The notes below the pieces were generated by a model. That model saw only the letters and a program-made list of their open reading frames with translations. It was not told where the DNA came from and did not search any database. This document shows, piece by piece, positions 61,288 to 64,000 of a stretch of 64,000 nucleotides of DNA; position 1 is the first letter of the stretch, and each line of letters begins with the position of its first letter. This DNA comes from Asticcacaulis biprosthecium C19. GTDB lineage: Bacteria; Pseudomonadota; Alphaproteobacteria; Caulobacterales; Caulobacteraceae. The DNA lies in assembly GCF_000204015.1 (NCBI RefSeq), contig NZ_GL883077.1, positions 1,558,789 through 1,622,788 of the forward strand, in the 5' to 3' direction. The translations under genes and the position numbers were made by a program.

Positions 61288-62411
61288 CGAAAGCCGGCCG
61301 GCGTCACACCGGTGACGTGCCGGAAGGCTTTGTAAAAGGCCGATTTCGAATTGAAGCCGACCTCCAGGGCGACCTCCAGTACATTGTGCTCACCGGCCTC
61401 CAACAAGGGTTTGGCAGCCTCGACCCTTTGCCGGCTAACGTAGGCGAAGAAGGTCTCGCCCATATGCGCATTAAGCGTCTGAGAGAGGGTGTTCGCCGGA
61501 ATGGCGAGGTGCCCTGCCAGCTTTTGCAGTGACAGGGTTGGATCGAGATACAGCCGATCTCTCTGCATGGCGGCCTCGATGCGCGCGGCGACCCGTCTGG
61601 CCTGGTCTGTGGTCAGGGCAGATTTGCGGTACTTCGGCACAGGTTCCTCCGCGACAACCTCCTGATACCGGTCTTCGAACCCGGCCTTCTGCTGCAAGCC
61701 ATACACCGCCAGTGCCCACAGCGCCGGCAGGGCAAGGCCAAACAAGACGGAGGCCGGCAGTACCCGGACGTTCATCAGGGTGTCGGCAGCTATGGCCATG
61801 ACAATCGTCAATGCGACCAAGGTGCCACCGCCAATCAGTCCGCTCAGCCACCACAATTCCCGCCGTTCATTGTTGGCGAAGAGGTCTGCCAGGCGCCGGC
61901 GGTAGCGTGACAGGCGTGCCATGGAGATAAAAACAAAGACGGCGGCCTGGACCAGTCCTAGCAGGATGACGCCGAATATGACGAGGGCAACAAAGAGGGC
62001 GAATGGGGCGGCAACCATCTCACCCCGCACCAGCATGGCCTCACGCGCGCTCACGGGCAGCACCCCCACCAGCACCGGCGTCAGACAGGCAAGTCCCGCC
62101 GCCCAGACGTGGCGCAGATGGTGCCGGTTCAACCTCCAGGGCGTCTCGCAGGTCAGAGCTTCGACATAAACGAAAAGCGCAGGGGCGAGGGCCAGCCAGG
62201 CCGGCAGACTGATCGCAAACAGAAATGGTCTGCCCGATGGCAGGGCGGGAGCGAGCACGAGCGCAGATGTCACCGTCGCAATGGCGCTAAACAGCACCAT
62301 CAGGGGCAGATCGACCGGCCGCCGCACCGGCCGCGCCACCAGCAGGCTCAGGCACAGCAGCGCCTGTCCCAGAATGGCCGACGCCAGGATGATCGGTAAC
62401 GGGTTGTCCAT
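61275..62411 (-). CDS. AraC-family regulator with N-terminal membrane domain
   Basis: Encodes 378 residues. Seven hydrophobic segments occupy about 5-240; the C-terminal AraC double HTH is at 275-378 (LSLQKLAGHLAIPANTLSQTLN and NVLEVALEVGFNSKSAFYKAFRHVTGVTPAGFRQ). Such proteins sense signals in the membrane. Its 3' end overlaps the CheZ-like gene by 13 bp (convergent). A divergent small membrane gene is 130 bp away and is a possible target. Confidence 0.9.
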   Translation of the reverse strand: MDNPLPIILASAILGQALLCLSLLVARPVRRPVDLPLMVLFSAIATVTSALVLAPALPSGRPFLFAISLPAWLALAPALFVYVEALTCETPWRLNRHHLRHVWAAGLACLTPVLVGVLPVSAREAMLVRGEMVAAPFALFVALVIFGVILLGLVQAAVFVFISMARLSRYRRRLADLFANNERRELWWLSGLIGGGTLVALTIVMAIAADTLMNVRVLPASVLFGLALPALWALAVYGLQQKAGFEDRYQEVVAEEPVPKYRKSALTTDQARRVAARIEAAMQRDRLYLDPTLSLQKLAGHLAIPANTLSQTLNAHMGETFFAYVSRQRVEAAKPLLEAGEHNVLEVALEVGFNSKSAFYKAFRHVTGVTPAGFRQLK

Positions 62412-62542
62412 GCCTCCCCCGTGGATATTGGCGATTCAGCCATATCATCTTTTCCAGCCATGTCAGTCCTCGCCTGCCGGGAAGGACGACGCATCCCTCA
62501 GGATCTGTCACCCGAAACGCCCTGACATCCCACGGAGGACCT

Positions 62543-62968
62543 ATGACAACAACGCATAATCGCACCCCTTGGCACCTGTGGCTGATCGGCGGTGTCCTGC
62601 TGGTTTTCAACGGCTTCGGTGCGGTTGACATGACCTTCAGCCTCAGCCAGCCGCAAACCTACAACCAGATGTCCGGCATGACAGTCGAACAGATCGCCTG
62701 GTTCGACGGCTTTCCGGCGTGGGTGACGATCGCCTGGATTGCCTCGGTTGTCGGCGGTCTGCTGGGGGCGGTCACCCTGCTGGTGCGGTCGTCGTTGGCC
62801 GGGTGGCTGCTGGGCGTATCCACCGCCGCCACGACGGGCTACGTTATCTACGGATACGCCTTGTCGAGCGGCATAGCGGCCATGGGCGCAATCTGGTTCA
62901 TGCCTGCGGTCGTCGCTATCCTGACCGGTCTTGCCACGATCTACGCCTTTAAAATGAATGGCCGTTGA
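62543..62968 (+). CDS. Small four-pass membrane protein, unknown function
   Basis: Encodes 141 residues (MTTTHNRTPWHLWLIGGVLL) with four hydrophobic segments. A GGAGG ribosome site precedes the ATG. It resembles a common uncharacterised family of 'sugar transporter'-labelled small membrane proteins. Divergent from the AraC-type regulator. Confidence 0.7.
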   Translation: MTTTHNRTPWHLWLIGGVLLVFNGFGAVDMTFSLSQPQTYNQMSGMTVEQIAWFDGFPAWVTIAWIASVVGGLLGAVTLLVRSSLAGWLLGVSTAATTGYVIYGYALSSGIAAMGAIWFMPAVVAILTGLATIYAFKMNGR

Positions 62969-62971
62969 GCG

Positions 62972-64000
62972 TCACCCTGTCAGCCGCACCTTGCTCAGCT
63001 TGCCGCCAATGGTTTCGAACGCCTTGATCAGGTCGGCCGAGCTCTTGGCGTCGAAATAGTGCTGGGCGTCGGTGGCGCAGGCCTTCAGCGTGCTGAGGGC
63101 CTTGGAGTCGGTCACATCGAAGCCGATGGTGTAGATCTCGATCTTCTTCGACTTGGCATAGTCGCACACCCGGATCTGGTCGCTGTAGGTGACCGCCACC
63201 TGGGTGGCGTTGGCCACGGCAATCCCGCCCGAAGTGTTGGCGTAAAGGGTATTGGCGCCGTCCGTCATCAGCACGATGGTCTTGCGTGGTTCCTTGTTGT
63301 TCGCGTCGTAGGGCTTGCCTTCGGTAAACGGTGCCGGCGGCGTCAGCGCGTTCACGCCCCAGATCATACCGCCTGGAATATAGGTTTCGGGTTTGTAGCC
63401 GCCGATATTTACGACCAACCCCTTGATGGTATTCGTTACCACTGTGGCGTCGTTGCTCAGCGGCAGGATCGGGTTGAGGCAGGTCTGGCTGGTTTGCACC
63501 AGGCCGCCATAGGGCGTCGTAGGATCCGGCATAACCACTTTCGAAGACGCGACCTGGTTCTTGACGCAACCGTACCATTTGTAATTGGTCGTGCCGCCAC
63601 CGGAGCAGCTCTGATAAGGCGTGACGTTTACCGTCTTACAGGTCTGGGCTACGATCCAGCAGCTATAGGTATAGGGAACGCCGTCCTGGTTGCCGGTGCA
63701 GGTGCCCTTGGTGCCGCCGGTGCATTGAGTCGCGGTGGACACAGTCTTGCAGGTCTTGGTCGAGGTCGTCGAATAGTCGGCAGCGACGCTGACCCATGGC
63801 ATGTTCCGGTTGGCCATGCCGACATTGACGTAGTCGGCGTAGGGCACGACCGCGATCTTGACATAGTCCTTGTTGTCCTTGGTCAGGATGGTGGAGACAA
63901 GGCCCTGAGCCGCCGTTTTCAGAATGTCGATCTTGGGCGTGCCATTCACAGTGGCGCTCATCGACCAGGTGTTGTCCAACACCAGCGCCACCTCCAGCGT
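62972..64000 (-). CDS. TadG-like VWA-domain pilus protein (5' end outside window)
   Basis: The visible C-terminal 340 or so residues hold a von Willebrand A domain: LVLDNTWSMS (MIDAS, DxTxS), IVLMTDGANT and IYTIGFDV. Between MIDAS and these lies a Cys-rich insert of about 100 residues (CKTVSTATQCTGGTKGTC and on). The frame is open to the right edge, so the N-terminal TadE-like pseudopilin part is outside. It belongs to the Flp/Tad pilus or surface adhesion apparatus. Confidence 0.82.
   Translation of the reverse strand, partial: TLEVALVLDNTWSMSATVNGTPKIDILKTAAQGLVSTILTKDNKDYVKIAVVPYADYVNVGMANRNMPWVSVAADYSTTSTKTCKTVSTATQCTGGTKGTCTGNQDGVPYTYSCWIVAQTCKTVNVTPYQSCSGGGTTNYKWYGCVKNQVASSKVVMPDPTTPYGGLVQTSQTCLNPILPLSNDATVVTNTIKGLVVNIGGYKPETYIPGGMIWGVNALTPPAPFTEGKPYDANNKEPRKTIVLMTDGANTLYANTSGGIAVANATQVAVTYSDQIRVCDYAKSKKIEIYTIGFDVTDSKALSTLKACATDAQHYFDAKSSADLIKAFETIGGKLSKVRLTG

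Overview
The window is GC-rich alphaproteobacterial chromosome, most likely from the order Caulobacterales (a Caulobacter/Brevundimonas/Asticcacaulis-type organism). Pointers to this are the pairing of TonB-dependent receptors with flavin-dependent 'tryptophan' halogenases in a sugar-utilisation locus, the TadG-like pilus protein and the FCD-type GntR regulator. The genus is inferred, not proven. Four blocks are visible.

1) About 1-24.05 kb is the structural half of a P2-like myovirus prophage. Portal (Q) and large terminase (P) run on the + strand, divergent from a minus-strand head/tail run: O, N, M, L, X, R, S, then J, I, H, V, W, FI, FII, E/E', T, U, an M15 endolysin and D. A + strand cassette of five or six genes (holin-like protein, beta-helix tail spike, accessory structural proteins) sits between S and J. 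Three copies of one palindrome (TTGTAAATC..GATTTACAA type) precede V, the + strand cassette and P at nearly equal distances. They look like sites for an Ogr-type late activator. The E/E' pair keeps a T7 slippery heptamer for a -1 frameshift. The sheath (FI) and large terminase (P) genes each carry one extra A in an A7 run, so the prophage is either defective or mis-sequenced at those points. Beyond Q come a terminator, a cos-like sequence, a cluster of AGGTAAGG repeats and a tRNA-Arg 3' half that marks the right attachment site. Integrase, repressor and replication genes are not in the window and should lie to its left.

2) About 24.05-28.35 kb is accessory DNA: a second copy of the tRNA 3' end, a 'mobile mystery' A gene with its likely operators, a truncated mobile mystery B (Fic/Doc) gene, an AT-richer glycosyltransferase/alpha-beta hydrolase pair and the C-terminal remnant of a VOC (glyoxalase) gene.

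3) About 28.4-52.1 kb is a carbohydrate scavenging locus. It holds a lipoprotein, a four-gene sugar ABC importer, an aldose 1-epimerase, two related clan GH-A hydrolases (one exported, one cytoplasmic), two GH43 enzymes, a sialidase-like BNR protein, two TonB-dependent receptors, two halogenases and an FCD-type GntR regulator. An AT-rich 17-bp motif, TATNNATC-N-GATNNATA, recurs upstream of most of these transcription units and of the regulator gene, and suggests one regulon. A second motif cluster (TGTC/GACA) lies between the second receptor and the second halogenase.

4) About 52.1-64 kb holds housekeeping and signalling genes: rsgA, a chemoreceptor, a CPBP protease, an SGNH hydrolase, a YegD-like Hsp70, a histidine kinase divergent from a response regulator/CheZ-like pair, a membrane-anchored AraC regulator, a small membrane protein and a TadG-like VWA protein cut by the window end.
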